DNA of 64,000 nucleotides from Palsa-506 sp963707065 (GCA_963707065.1 CAVPPJ010000013.1:558001-622000), one strand, 5' to 3'. Positions 1-8,671 are shown, counted from the stretch's first letter. Numbers and translations are program-made. The notes: generated by a model from the letters alone, not told the origin.

Positions 1-132
1 CCACAGGCGCAGCAGGTGTCCCTGGGCCGCGAGCTCGCGGGAGCGGGCGGCCTCGCGGGCGCGGGTGTCCTGGACGGCTTCGTCCGGTATCCCGGCTGGC
101 ACGTGGGTGGTCATGGTGACCAGGTATTCCAT
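1..132 (-). CDS. Muconolactone delta-isomerase-like protein (5' part only)
   Basis: Only the first 44 codons are in the window; the gene runs off the left edge. It starts with ATG at 132, preceded by a good GGGAGGT ribosome-binding site. The N-terminus reads MEYLVTMTTHVPAG and is followed by a charged helix rich in RAREAARSRELA. That is the usual opening of small (about 90-100 residue) muconolactone isomerase-family proteins (MIase fold, ferredoxin-like dimeric alpha/beta barrel). In the beta-ketoadipate pathway the founder isomerises muconolactone, but many actinobacterial members are stand-alone proteins of unknown substrate. It is divergent from the flavoprotein gene at 397. The family call rests on a short fragment, so the substrate is not claimed. 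Confidence 0.6.
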   Translation of the reverse strand, partial: MEYLVTMTTHVPAGIPDEAVQDTRAREAARSRELAAQGHLLRLW

Positions 133-396
133 GGTCAGGCACCTCCCGGACCGGCCGCGGCGCCATGCCCCTTTACGGCCAGCTTCAGCAGGTCATTCAC
201 AGGGCTCCTCCTCCGTTCGCGCCCGGCTGACGCGTGCTGCCAGGATGCTCCCGGCCGGCCTTTGACGCTACGCCCCGGTGGCTCTCTGCCTGCTCGCTCC
301 CCTACTGACTAGCCTGGAGGTTCCGGAACGTCCGTTGCAGAGGCGGCCGGGCGGCGAGTCTCCTCGTCCTGCCCGGCCGGGCAGGAGAAGCACTCG

Positions 397-1656
397 ATGG
401 CTGACAGCACCGGCCGCGGCCCGATCGTGATCGTCGGCGGCGGCATGGCCGGGGGCAGCGCCGCCGTGACGTTGCGGCAGGAGGGCTACCGGGGCCGGGT
501 CGTGCTCATCAGCCCGGAACCGGGCGTCCCGTTTGGCCGGCCGCCGCTCTCCAAGACATACCTGCGTTCGGAAGAGGATCTCGACGGATGGTACGTCCGG
601 CCCGCCAGCTGGTACGAAGAGCACGAGGTCGAGCGCCTGGGCCAGGCCACCGCGCTGAGCGTTGACGCAGCCGGGCATGCGGTGCTGCTGGACTCGGGTC
701 AGGAACTCGGGTACCACAAGCTCCTGATAGCGACGGGAGGACGGAACCGGCGGCTTGAGATACCGGGGGCCGGCCTGCCCGGCCTCCATTACCTGCGCAC
801 GGTTGCCGACTGCGACGCGATCAAGCGCGAGGCCCGGCCAGGCCGGCGCGCGGTCGTCGTGGGCATGGGCTTCATCGGCTGCGAGGTAGCAGCCTCGCTG
901 ACCCAGCTCGGGGTGCACGTGACCGCCGTCTTTCCGGGCAAGGTTCCGCTTGAGCGGGTCCTGGGCAAGGAGGTTGGCGCGGTGATCGGCGCCTACCACC
1001 GCGCGAACGGCGTCGAGCTGCTGGCCGGGGAGCAGATCGCCGCGTTTGAGGGCACCGGGCGGCTGGAGACGGCCAGGACCGCCAGCGGCCTCCGGATAGC
1101 CTGCGACTTCGCCGTCGCGGGCATCGGGATAGATCCGGATGTGCCCGCCATGGCCGGCCCGCCAGCCGCGCAAGACAATGGCCTGCTCGTGGACGAGCTG
1201 TGCCGGACGACCGCGCCTGACATTTATGCCGCCGGCGACATCGCGAACCATCTCCACCCGCTGTTTGGCCGGGTACGAGTCGAGCATTACAACAATGCCG
1301 AGAAACAAGGCAGCGCGGCGGCCAGGTCGATGCTCGGCTCGACCGCTCCCTACGACTACGTTCATTCGTTCTGGTCCGATCAGTATGACCACAAGCTGGA
1401 GTACGTCGGCCACGCCGCGACCTGGGATGAGTTCGTGGTCCGCGGGAGCCTGGACGAGGGAAAGCTGATCGGGTTCTACCTGACCGGCGCGCAGGTCCAG
1501 GCGGCCGTCGGGCTCGACCGCGGCGGCGACCCGGAGCTGGATCTCGACTCGGAGATGGCGGCCAGCGCCCGCCTGGTAGCCCGCCGGGCCCGGCCTGCCC
1601 GCGCCCTGCTCGCCGACGATCAGGCGGACTTGTGGTCGCTGGCGAACGAGGCGTAA
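397..1656 (+). CDS. FAD/NAD(P)-dependent oxidoreductase, ferredoxin reductase-like
   Basis: This 419-residue flavoprotein is of the rhodocoxin/putidaredoxin reductase type. The N-terminal FAD site is IVIVGGGMAGGSAA (about residues 8-25), followed by the RPPLSKTYL segment typical of the family. A second Rossmann motif for NAD(P)H is VVVGMGFIGCEVAAS (about 150-165). The FAD-binding DIYAAGDIA motif lies near 285, and the C-terminal reductase domain (SFWSDQYDHKLEYVG) is present, so length and order are complete. These enzymes pass electrons from NAD(P)H through FAD to a ferredoxin or Rieske protein, usually for a P450 or dioxygenase. No ferredoxin or oxygenase is adjacent; the nearest Rieske proteins are 12 kb away. 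The start is supported by AGGAG 9 nt before the ATG. Confidence 0.88.
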   Translation: MADSTGRGPIVIVGGGMAGGSAAVTLRQEGYRGRVVLISPEPGVPFGRPPLSKTYLRSEEDLDGWYVRPASWYEEHEVERLGQATALSVDAAGHAVLLDSGQELGYHKLLIATGGRNRRLEIPGAGLPGLHYLRTVADCDAIKREARPGRRAVVVGMGFIGCEVAASLTQLGVHVTAVFPGKVPLERVLGKEVGAVIGAYHRANGVELLAGEQIAAFEGTGRLETARTASGLRIACDFAVAGIGIDPDVPAMAGPPAAQDNGLLVDELCRTTAPDIYAAGDIANHLHPLFGRVRVEHYNNAEKQGSAAARSMLGSTAPYDYVHSFWSDQYDHKLEYVGHAATWDEFVVRGSLDEGKLIGFYLTGAQVQAAVGLDRGGDPELDLDSEMAASARLVARRARPARALLADDQADLWSLANEA

Positions 1657-1663
1657 CTGCGGT

Positions 1664-2416
1664 CTACTCCGGCTGGACGTTGGAGAAGAGCGGGATGTTC
1701 GCTCCGCTGGCCGGGGCAAGCGGGCTGTCCAGCAGCGCGACGATCAGGTTCGCGACGTCAGCAGGGGTCAGGCCGGGACGCAGGTCGGGATTGGCCCGGC
1801 GCAGCATCTCGGTGTCGACGGCACCCGGGCTCACGCAGATCGCGCTGATGCCATGCGGCTTGCCCTCGACCGCGATCGCCTCGGTGAGCCCGATGACGCC
1901 GTACTTGGAGACGTTGTACGCGGCCAGTCCTGGGAACTTCTCGGTCGCGTAGACGCCGGAGAGCGAGCCGATGGTGATGATCCGGCCTTCGCCGCTAGCG
2001 CACATGGCGGTGAACGCCGCGCGACAGCACAGGAAAGAGCCGGTCAGGTTCACCCGCAGCGTCTCGTCCCAGCTCTCCGGCGTGATCTCGGCGAACGGCG
2101 CCACCGCCAGCACGGCGGCCGCGCATACCAGAGCGGTGACTGTGCCCACCGCCGAAGCAGCGGCGAAGAGGCGCTCGACGTCCTCCGCATCGCTGACGTC
2201 AGCGGGCGCCGAGGTGGCGTCGCCGCCGGCGTCGCGGATGCGACCGGCGACGGCGGCGAGAGCCTCGCGGTCACGGGCCGCGAGCACGACGTGCGCACCT
2301 GCGGCGGCCACGGCCTCGGCGGTGGCCGCTCCGATCCCCCGGCTCGCGCCCGTGACCACCGCCACCCGCCCGGCCAGCCAGTGCCGCCGGTCACCAGCTG
2401 ACTGCGGTTCCCGCAC
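1664..2416 (-). CDS. SDR family oxidoreductase
   Basis: Classical short-chain dehydrogenase of about 250 residues. The cofactor motif TGASRGIG follows the first beta strand (GRVAVV), and the catalytic Ser...Tyr-x-x-x-Lys is visible as GSLSG and YNVSK. I place the start at GTG 2416 because an upstream in-frame ATG would lie far inside the glycosyltransferase gene, and GTG 2416 gives a normal SDR N-terminus. The gene overlaps the 3' end of the glycosyltransferase gene by 26 nt, so it is the last gene of the leftward PTPS-methyltransferase-GT4-SDR operon. Family members reduce or oxidise carbonyl/hydroxyl groups with NAD(P)(H). In this context a role in tailoring a pterin- or sugar-derived intermediate is an inference. 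Confidence 0.85.
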   Translation of the reverse strand: MREPQSAGDRRHWLAGRVAVVTGASRGIGAATAEAVAAAGAHVVLAARDREALAAVAGRIRDAGGDATSAPADVSDAEDVERLFAAASAVGTVTALVCAAAVLAVAPFAEITPESWDETLRVNLTGSFLCCRAAFTAMCASGEGRIITIGSLSGVYATEKFPGLAAYNVSKYGVIGLTEAIAVEGKPHGISAICVSPGAVDTEMLRRANPDLRPGLTPADVANLIVALLDSPLAPASGANIPLFSNVQPE

Positions 2417-3485
2417 CGGGGCTGACCACCTGCCCGTAGAGCTGCTCATGAGCGTCCAGACTCCGTTCCAGGTCGAGATGACGCTCGGCATGGCCGCGGC
2501 AGGCCGAGCGCGAGATACCGGTCACCCTCCGGACGCTATCCGCGGCGGCCGGCAGGTCGTCAGGCGCGACCAGGAAGCCGGTCACCCCATCCGCGATCAT
2601 CTCGCCGAGGCCGCCGCGGCGGAACGCGACTACCGGGGTCCCGCAGGCCTGCGCCTCGGCGGCGGCCATGCCGAACGGCTCGTCCCATCGCGCCGGGCAC
2701 AGAACCACTGCCGCGCGGGCCATCACCGTCCACAGGGATGGTCTGGTTACTCCCGGGTGGACACTGACGCCGGGCAGGTCACGCCGCCTGCCGATCTGCT
2801 CGCGGGCGTAGTCCGCGTCATAGGCGTCGCCGTACACGTCGATCTGCAGGCCGGCCAGCCGGGCGATGTCGATGGCCTCAGCGGCTCCCTTCTCGGGACT
2901 CAGCCTGCCCGCGAAGACAGCGCCGCCGCCGGCGGCAGACGACCAGGGTATGAGGCGCGTCGGCACGTACGGCGGCAGGATCGCGTCCACCCGGGCGACC
3001 TGGCTCCAGGCGCTCGCCTGGAATGCGGACACGCCGGCCACGACCGGCGGCCGGGCGCCGCTGGCCGCGTCGCGGAGCGCGGCCGCGATGGCCGGGGATG
3101 GCGGCAGGTGCAGAGTATGGACCACGGGAGCGTTCACTGAGCCGGCCAGCGCGATGGCCGGGGCGTCGAAGGCGTGATTGTGGACGACGTCGTAGCGGGT
3201 TTGCCGGACCCTGGAGTAAACGCCGGCGAAGGCCCGCGCGGCCGCGTCCTGATCGCGGGGCGCCGGGCCAGCGGCGCGGTAGAGCGTTGCCAGCAGGGAC
3301 CCGGGATCGACCCCCGTGTCGATCACCGTGACACCTGGTACCTGTGATCCGGTGGCCGCGTAGACATGGACCTCATGCGCCCGGCCGGCCAGGCCGCGGG
3401 CAAGATCGGAGACAAAGGCCTGCGAGCCGCCGCCCTGCGGCTCACGGATGGCCGACACAAGCGGGGCGACGATCGCGATCTTCAT
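2391..3485 (-). CDS. GT4 family glycosyltransferase
   Basis: This 364-residue GT-B fold enzyme starts with MKIAIVAPLVSAIREPQGGGSQAFV, the usual N-terminal nucleotide-sugar transferase opening with a Gly-rich loop. The C-terminal half has the donor-binding EX7E motif (EPFGMAAAE) followed by ACGTPVVAFRRGG and DGVTGFLV. Retaining GT4 enzymes transfer a sugar from a UDP-, GDP- or ADP-sugar to an acceptor. The start codon overlaps the stop of the upstream methyltransferase (ATGA), so the two are translationally coupled. A second GT4 gene lies at 32664-33722. Both sit beside methyltransferases and in pterin-related neighbourhoods, which suggests related roles. Acceptor and sugar cannot be read from the sequence. 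Confidence 0.88.
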   Translation of the reverse strand: MKIAIVAPLVSAIREPQGGGSQAFVSDLARGLAGRAHEVHVYAATGSQVPGVTVIDTGVDPGSLLATLYRAAGPAPRDQDAAARAFAGVYSRVRQTRYDVVHNHAFDAPAIALAGSVNAPVVHTLHLPPSPAIAAALRDAASGARPPVVAGVSAFQASAWSQVARVDAILPPYVPTRLIPWSSAAGGGAVFAGRLSPEKGAAEAIDIARLAGLQIDVYGDAYDADYAREQIGRRRDLPGVSVHPGVTRPSLWTVMARAAVVLCPARWDEPFGMAAAEAQACGTPVVAFRRGGLGEMIADGVTGFLVAPDDLPAAADSVRRVTGISRSACRGHAERHLDLERSLDAHEQLYGQVVSPGAGTAVSW

Positions 3486-4267
3486 CGCGCGATTACCTTG
3501 AACGCGAGGTCGCGTGGCGGGTTGATGCCCAGTACGTCATAGGGCACTCGCGAGCTGCCCCGGCGGCGGACCTCGCCGATCGCGTCGGGATAGAAGATCT
3601 CCGCCAGCTCAACCGCCTCGCGGTGGCTCGCGAAGTCGACCGACATCGGCCCGGCAAAGCTCGCGTACTGGTAGCCATGGGAGGCAAGCCAGTCGATGTT
3701 GTTCGGCCAGACAATGGCGACGCAGCCGCCCGGCCGGCAGGCCCGCTCCATCTCAGCCAGGCCGGCCTCGCCGCCGTGGCCCGCGGCGGGCGTGACGACC
3801 GAGCAGGCGATGACCAGGTCGGCATGGCTGCTGGGGACGGGCAGGTCATCGAAGAACCCTCCGGCCACCCGCACGCGGTCTCCATGGCCAGCCTCGGCGA
3901 GCTTGCGCCCGAGAATCTGCCGGAATGACGCCACGGGCTCGATCGCCACGATCTCTCGCCCGCGGCCGATGAGCTCCAGCGTCAGCCTTCCTGTGCCCGC
4001 GCCTACCTCGACGATCCGGTCCGCGCTGCGCGGCAGCCAGCCGAGGACACCTGGGTGGAGGTGCTCCGCGGTGGCCAGCCGGTCATACAGGTCAGGTTCC
4101 AGCCGGTACAGCAGCTCCCAGGCCAGGGTGACGTCGGCTTGCGGATCGCCGCCGCCCCCGGGCACAAAGCGGCTTGCCTCCTCGCGGGTAAGCACCGCAA
4201 GGTCGGCAGCCGTGTAACGGCTGCGCAAGTCCCGTCCGAGGCGCGCCACACCCTCAGACGTGATCAC
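3482..4267 (-). CDS. Class I SAM-dependent methyltransferase
   Basis: About 261 residues from the GTG at 4267. That start overlaps the end of the PTPS gene by 14 nt and gives a protein beginning near ITSEGVARLGRDLR. The SAM-binding motif I is IVEVGAGTGRLTLE, with the acidic end of beta-2 in IVAIEPVAS and a post-I region around DLVIACSVVTPA. The usual C-terminal sheet is present. It forms an ATGA overlap with the downstream glycosyltransferase gene. Position inside a PTPS-MT-GT-SDR operon suggests it methylates the small molecule made by this operon; this is inference. Longer upstream reading is possible in the same frame but would run inside the PTPS gene. Confidence 0.85.
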   Translation of the reverse strand: MITSEGVARLGRDLRSRYTAADLAVLTREEASRFVPGGGGDPQADVTLAWELLYRLEPDLYDRLATAEHLHPGVLGWLPRSADRIVEVGAGTGRLTLELIGRGREIVAIEPVASFRQILGRKLAEAGHGDRVRVAGGFFDDLPVPSSHADLVIACSVVTPAAGHGGEAGLAEMERACRPGGCVAIVWPNNIDWLASHGYQYASFAGPMSVDFASHREAVELAEIFYPDAIGEVRRRGSSRVPYDVLGINPPRDLAFKVIAR

Positions 4268-4673
4268 TGACCTCGGCCCAGTTCTTGTCAGTCTCCGAAA
4301 CGCGGACTGACCGCAGCAGACCCTCGGGTAGCTCGGGCCGCAGCCGTTCCCAGATGGCCACTGCGAGATTCTCGGCCGTCGGGATGCGCCCTTCCAGCCA
4401 CGGCACATCGGTATTCAGGTTGCGATGATCAACATCCTGGATGACCTGCCGGCACATGACGTCCGAAAGCTGCTTCAGATCCAAGACATAACCGCTGGCG
4501 TCATCGATCTTGCCTGACACGACGACGTCCAGGACATAGTTGTGCCCATGCAGATTCACGCATTTCCCGAACAGGCGCCGGTTGTCATCGTCTGACAGGC
4601 CGGGATCACGCAGCTGGTGCGCGGCGTTAAACGATTCGCGGCGGCTGACCAGCACGGTCAGCTTGCTGGTCAT
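4254..4673 (-). CDS. 6-pyruvoyl-tetrahydropterin / 6-carboxytetrahydropterin synthase family (QueD-like)
   Basis: This 139-residue T-fold enzyme has all canonical residues. Zinc ligands are His19 (FNAAH), His42 and His44 (LHGHNY). The catalytic Cys is Cys38 (GKCVN), the Asp/His pair is in DVDHRNLN (His83), and the pterin-anchoring Glu is in VSETDKN (Glu127). Family members convert dihydroneopterin triphosphate to 6-pyruvoyl- or 6-carboxy-tetrahydropterin. No QueC, QueE, QueF or GTP cyclohydrolase I is in the window, so queuosine synthesis is not indicated locally. It is the first gene of the leftward four-gene operon. A divergent paralogue lies at 43463-43840 and lacks the Cys and His. Confidence 0.88.
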   Translation of the reverse strand: MTSKLTVLVSRRESFNAAHQLRDPGLSDDDNRRLFGKCVNLHGHNYVLDVVVSGKIDDASGYVLDLKQLSDVMCRQVIQDVDHRNLNTDVPWLEGRIPTAENLAVAIWERLRPELPEGLLRSVRVSETDKNWAEVSDHV

Positions 4674-5126
4674 GGCCGGAAGCCGCCAGCAGCAGTGCCT
4701 ATCCTGGGATGTCCCTGATGAGCCATGTCATGCCTCCAAGCTCCTCGCTGAGCTCGCCAGCGGCCCGACGATGCCCCTCAGTCCGGTCGTGTCGAGCATC
4801 GAGCAGGGTCGCCGACCCTCCGCGACGCTTACCGGGCAGCCTCTCCCACTGCCTGGCTCCGCTGCCAGGACATTCTACGTTCCGCCCGGTTGCGCGCAGC
4901 TGGCTAGCGTTTGCATGCTGGCGCGTGGCGCGTTGCCGTCGGTGATCCCGACAGGCTGCTGGAGGACTGCCGCCAATTTGCAGGCAGCGCCGCACGGCAT
5001 GAGTCCGCTGCCTCCTACTGCCGGAACCAGGCTTCGCCGGCCCAGCGCAGTTGTACCGGGAGAACCTACGATGAGGTTTATGTACTGGTGGCCCGGCCGC
5101 GGCTCTGAGAACGGCGAGGAAAGCGA
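4674..5126. promoter_or_regulatory. Divergent intergenic region, no gene seen
   Basis: About 450 bases between the leftward PTPS operon and the rightward response-regulator/flavoprotein operon. It must carry both promoters. Reading frames on both strands here lack family motifs and show mixed third-position composition, so I call no gene. An AGGAAAG ribosome-binding site lies just before the ATG at 5127. No confident -35/-10 pair was picked out. Confidence 0.4.
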
Positions 5127-6809
5127 ATGCGCATGACGGCGCCCGGTGGTACGCCCCGCACGGCAATCGTCACCGTTGACGACGACCCGGGCGTGTCCCG
5201 CGCGGTGGCCCGCGACCTTCGGCGCCGTTACGGTGAGCGGTACCGGATCGTGCGGGCGGAGTCCGGGGCAGAGGCGCTGGACGCGCTGCGCCAGCTGAAG
5301 CTGCGCGGTGACCTGGTCGCGGTGATCCTGGCCGACTACCGGATGCCGCAGATGAACGGCATCGAGTTCCTCGAGCACGCGATGGATGTGTATCCGGGGG
5401 CGCGGCGGGTGCTGCTGACCGCCTACGCCGACACCGGCGCCGCGATCGACGCCATCAACGTGGTTGACCTGGATCATTACCTGCTGAAGCCGTGGGACCC
5501 GCCGGAGGAGAAGCTGTACCCGGTGGTCGACGCGCTGCTGGATGCGTGGCTGGCCTCCGATTACCGGCCGGTCCCGGAGACGAAGGTCGTCGGGCACCGC
5601 TGGTCGGCGCGCTCGTCCGGGGTCCGTGAGTTCCTGGCCCGCAACCAGGTGCCGTACCGGTGGTATGCCTCCGACGAGCCGGAAGGCCAGCGGCTGCTCG
5701 CGGCGGCCGGCGCGGACGGCCTGGCGCTGCCCGTCGTGTTCACGCCCGATGGACAGGCGCTGGTGGAACCGACTGACGCCGAGCTGGCCAGCAGGGTGGG
5801 ACTGGCCACCACCCCATCGAAGGATTTTTATGACCTGATCGTCATTGGCGGCGGCCCGGCCGGCCTGGGCGCCGCGGTGTACGGCGCGTCCGAGGGACTG
5901 CGGACCGTGCTGGTGGAGCGGACTGCCACCGGCGGTCAGGCGGGCCAGAGCTCGCGGATCGAGAATTACCTGGGCTTTCCTGACGGGGTATCCGGCGCGC
6001 AGCTGACCGACCGGGCGCGCAGGCAGGCCGCCAAGTTCGGCGCCGAGATCCTCACCACCCGCGACGTGATCGGCCTGGACATCAACGGCTCGGCCCGCCG
6101 CGTCCGGTTCGCGGACGGCAGTGCCATCGACGCGCACACCGTCATTCTCGCTACGGGGGTCTCCTACCGGCAGCTGACCGCGCCCGGCGTTGAGGAGCTG
6201 ACCGGGCGCGGGGTCTACTACGGTTCCGCGCTCACCGAGGCCGCCGCCTGCACCGGGCAGGACGTGTTCATCGTCGGCGGCGCGAACTCGGCCGGGCAGG
6301 CCGCCGTCTACCTGTCGCGTGGCGCCAAGTCAGTGACGCTCCTGGTCCGCGGGCCGTCGCCGGAAACGTCGATGTCCTACTACCTCCTCCAGCAGATCGC
6401 GGGCATCAGCTCGATCTCAGTCCGCGCCTGCACCGAGGTCATCGCCGCGCACGGCGACGACCACCTGGAGGGCCTGACGCTGCGCGACAGCAGCACCGGC
6501 GGTACCGACACCGTCGATGCCCAGGTGCTGTTCGTGTTCATCGGCGCGGCTCCGCTCACCGGCTGGCTGGACGGCGTCGTGGTCCGGGATGCGCGCGGCT
6601 TCGTGATGTCCGGCCCTGACCTGTCCGCCGAGGGACAGCGCCCCCCGGGGTGGGAACTGGACCGGGCGCCGTACCACCTGGAGACCAGCGTTCCGGGTGT
6701 GTTCGTGGCCGGAGACGCACGGGCCGAATCTGCCAAGCGGGTCGCCTCCGCCGTCGGCGAGGGCGCCATGGCCGTCATGCTCGTGCACCGCTACCTGGAG
6801 AAGCTATAA
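5127..6809 (+). CDS. Response regulator receiver fused to glutaredoxin-like and thioredoxin-reductase-like domains
   Basis: This 560-residue protein has three parts. Residues about 12-130 are a receiver domain with acidic pocket Asp18-20, phosphoacceptor Asp70 (LADYRMP), Thr98 and Lys121 (LLKPW). Residues about 145-220 resemble a glutaredoxin fold (VVGHRWSARSSGVREFL), but where a CxxC would be expected there is Ser-Ala-Arg-Ser. Residues about 230-555 are a thioredoxin-reductase-like flavoprotein with FAD motif IGGGPAGLGAA, GGQAGQSSRIENYLGFP, NADPH motif IVGGANSAGQAA and GVFVAGDAR. The redox CxxC of true TrxR is absent; only a lone Cys is seen in AAACTGQ. It probably oxidises NAD(P)H under phosphorylation control from the kinase encoded immediately downstream (zero-base gap). 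Confidence 0.88.
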   Translation: MRMTAPGGTPRTAIVTVDDDPGVSRAVARDLRRRYGERYRIVRAESGAEALDALRQLKLRGDLVAVILADYRMPQMNGIEFLEHAMDVYPGARRVLLTAYADTGAAIDAINVVDLDHYLLKPWDPPEEKLYPVVDALLDAWLASDYRPVPETKVVGHRWSARSSGVREFLARNQVPYRWYASDEPEGQRLLAAAGADGLALPVVFTPDGQALVEPTDAELASRVGLATTPSKDFYDLIVIGGGPAGLGAAVYGASEGLRTVLVERTATGGQAGQSSRIENYLGFPDGVSGAQLTDRARRQAAKFGAEILTTRDVIGLDINGSARRVRFADGSAIDAHTVILATGVSYRQLTAPGVEELTGRGVYYGSALTEAAACTGQDVFIVGGANSAGQAAVYLSRGAKSVTLLVRGPSPETSMSYYLLQQIAGISSISVRACTEVIAAHGDDHLEGLTLRDSSTGGTDTVDAQVLFVFIGAAPLTGWLDGVVVRDARGFVMSGPDLSAEGQRPPGWELDRAPYHLETSVPGVFVAGDARAESAKRVASAVGEGAMAVMLVHRYLEKL

Positions 6810-8261
6810 ATGACCGGGCCGGGAAATCCGCTGCCGTGCAGCGCCGACGAACTCCGCACGCTGTTCCTGTTCGAGAAGCTGACCGACGAGCAGCTGGCGT
6901 GGCTGTGCAGCCACGGGCACGTGCAGCGGGTCGAGCCCGGGCAGTTGTACGCGGAGGGTGACCCGGCACGGTGTCTGTATGTCCTCCTGGACGGTGCTCT
7001 GGTGCTGTCACGCCGGGTCGGCGCGGATGATGTCGAGGTCGTCCGCACATCGGAGCGCGGTGTGTACGCGGGAGCCTTCTTTGCCTACCTCGGCGACCGG
7101 GTGCCGCAGGCCTACAACAACTCGCTGCTGGTGACGGAGCCCTCGCGGTTCTTCGTCCTGGACGCCGGCGTGTTCGCCGGGATGATGCGGGACTGGTTCC
7201 CGATGGCCGTGCACATGCTCGAGGGATTGTTCTTCGGCGTCCAGAACACCCAGCAGGCGGTCGGCCAGCGGGAACGGCTGCTGGCGCTGGGCTCGCTGTC
7301 AGCGGGCCTGACGCATGAGCTGAACAACCCGGCCGCCGCCGCCGTGCGCGCGACGTCGGCGCTGCGCGAGCGGGTCGCCGGGATGCGGCACAAGCTGGCC
7401 ACGATCGCGGCCGGGCCTTATGACCGGACCACCCTGGAGACGCTGATCCGGCTGCAGGACGACGCCGCCGACCATGTCTCGAAGGCACCATCGCTTGACC
7501 CGATCGTGGCATCGGACCGCGAGGATGCCGTCACTGACTGGCTCGACGGCCACGGCGTTGCCGACGGCTGGGATATCGCCCCGACATTCGTGCAGGCTGG
7601 CCTGGACGCCGGCTGGCTCGACCACGTCGCGGCGGCCGTGGACGAGGCGGCCCTGGCCGGCGCGCTGCGGTGGCTGAGTTACACCGTCGAGACTGAGCTG
7701 CTGATGAACGAGATCGAGGACTCCACCAACCGGATCTCGGTTCTGGTCGGCGCGGCCAAGGGGTACTCGCAGCTGGACCGTGCGCCTTACCAGGTAGTTG
7801 ACGTGCACGAACTGCTGGACAGCACGCTGATGATGCTCGGCGGCAAGATCCCTCCCGGCATTACCGTCGTCAAGGACTACGACGCTGCGCTGCCCGCGAT
7901 CCCTGCTTACGCGGCCGAGCTGAACCAGGTGTGGACGAACCTGATCGACAACGCAGTGTCGGCGATGGGCGGGACGGGAACGCTGACCGTACGGACCGGG
8001 GTCGACCGCGGCCAGGTGTTCGTCGAGTTCGCCGACACCGGCCCCGGGGTGCCCCCGGAGATCCGGGAACGGATCTTCGAGCCGTTCTTCACCACGAAAC
8101 AGATAGGTGAGGGAACCGGGCTCGGGCTCGACATCTCCTGGCGCATCATTGTGAACAAGCACCACGGGGACCTCCAGGTGGATTCGGTCCCCGGCGATAC
8201 CCGATTCCGGGTCCGGCTCCCGCTGGCCGCCCCGGAACCCGACAGGCAGGAGCCAGGATGA
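6810..8261 (+). CDS. Histidine kinase with N-terminal cyclic-nucleotide-binding-like domain
   Basis: A 483-residue cytosolic kinase. The N-terminal 130 residues form a cNMP/CRP-like beta-roll (TLFLFEKLTDEQLAWLC, GQLYAEGDPARCLYVLLDGAL). The H-box is LSAGLTHELNNPAAA with phosphorylatable His169. The ATPase domain has the N-box NLIDNAVSAMG, the G1 box DTGPGVPPEIRERIFEPFF and the G2 box GTGLGLDIS. There is no membrane segment, so it senses an internal cue. The start codon directly follows the TAA of the receiver-flavoprotein gene and the stop overlaps the next gene (ATGA), so the three are one translational unit. The obvious partner is the receiver domain at 5127. Confidence 0.9.
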   Translation: MTGPGNPLPCSADELRTLFLFEKLTDEQLAWLCSHGHVQRVEPGQLYAEGDPARCLYVLLDGALVLSRRVGADDVEVVRTSERGVYAGAFFAYLGDRVPQAYNNSLLVTEPSRFFVLDAGVFAGMMRDWFPMAVHMLEGLFFGVQNTQQAVGQRERLLALGSLSAGLTHELNNPAAAAVRATSALRERVAGMRHKLATIAAGPYDRTTLETLIRLQDDAADHVSKAPSLDPIVASDREDAVTDWLDGHGVADGWDIAPTFVQAGLDAGWLDHVAAAVDEAALAGALRWLSYTVETELLMNEIEDSTNRISVLVGAAKGYSQLDRAPYQVVDVHELLDSTLMMLGGKIPPGITVVKDYDAALPAIPAYAAELNQVWTNLIDNAVSAMGGTGTLTVRTGVDRGQVFVEFADTGPGVPPEIRERIFEPFFTTKQIGEGTGLGLDISWRIIVNKHHGDLQVDSVPGDTRFRVRLPLAAPEPDRQEPG

Positions 8262-8605
8262 CCGAGGTGCCAGGGATCGATCCTTCCGTCCCGCCGAGCG
8301 GGACCGGCTGCCTTGACTGCGACGCGTCCGGCGGATGGTGGCTGCACCTGCGCAGATGCGCCCAGTGCGGCCACATCGGCTGCTGCGACACCTCACCGTC
8401 CCAGCACGCAAGTGCCCATGCGGCCGCTACCGGACATCCGCTGATCCGCAGTTTCGAGCCCGGCGAAGACTGGTTCTGGAGCTACCAGACCGAGGAGTTC
8501 TACGAGGGCATGGAACTAGCCCCGCCCGAGCACCACCCGCTCAGCCAGCCGGTACCCGGGCCAGCCGGCCGCGTTCCCCACGGCTGGCAACGCCACCTGC
8601 ACTGA
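8258..8605 (+). CDS. UBP-type zinc finger protein
   Basis: A 115-residue protein that is essentially one ZnF-UBP domain. The metal-binding pattern is visible: CLDC, then CAQCGHIGCC, then His residues in QHASAHAAATGHPL, followed by the aromatic stretch EPGEDWFWSY. In eukaryotes this domain binds the free C-terminus of ubiquitin. In actinobacteria it is found as a small stand-alone protein whose partner is not established. It overlaps the kinase stop codon by 4 nt, which ties it to the receiver-flavoprotein/kinase pair. A role as an adaptor or redox/zinc-responsive partner is inference. Confidence 0.85.
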   Translation: MTEVPGIDPSVPPSGTGCLDCDASGGWWLHLRRCAQCGHIGCCDTSPSQHASAHAAATGHPLIRSFEPGEDWFWSYQTEEFYEGMELAPPEHHPLSQPVPGPAGRVPHGWQRHLH

Positions 8606-8671
8606 AGCCGCACGTTCCGCCGAGCCTGGCCGGGCTACAGCCGTAGGGCAAGTAAACAAGTAGCCGCGACA

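Noticed and set aside
268..1719. Long open frame on the minus strand opposite the FAD reductase
   Set aside because: Arg/Gly/Pro-rich composition without family motifs; it mirrors a well-supported gene, as expected in high-GC DNA.
4699..5166. Minus-strand frame between the PTPS gene and the response-regulator gene
   Set aside because: Mixed third-position use, no motif, no convincing start; probably the promoter region.
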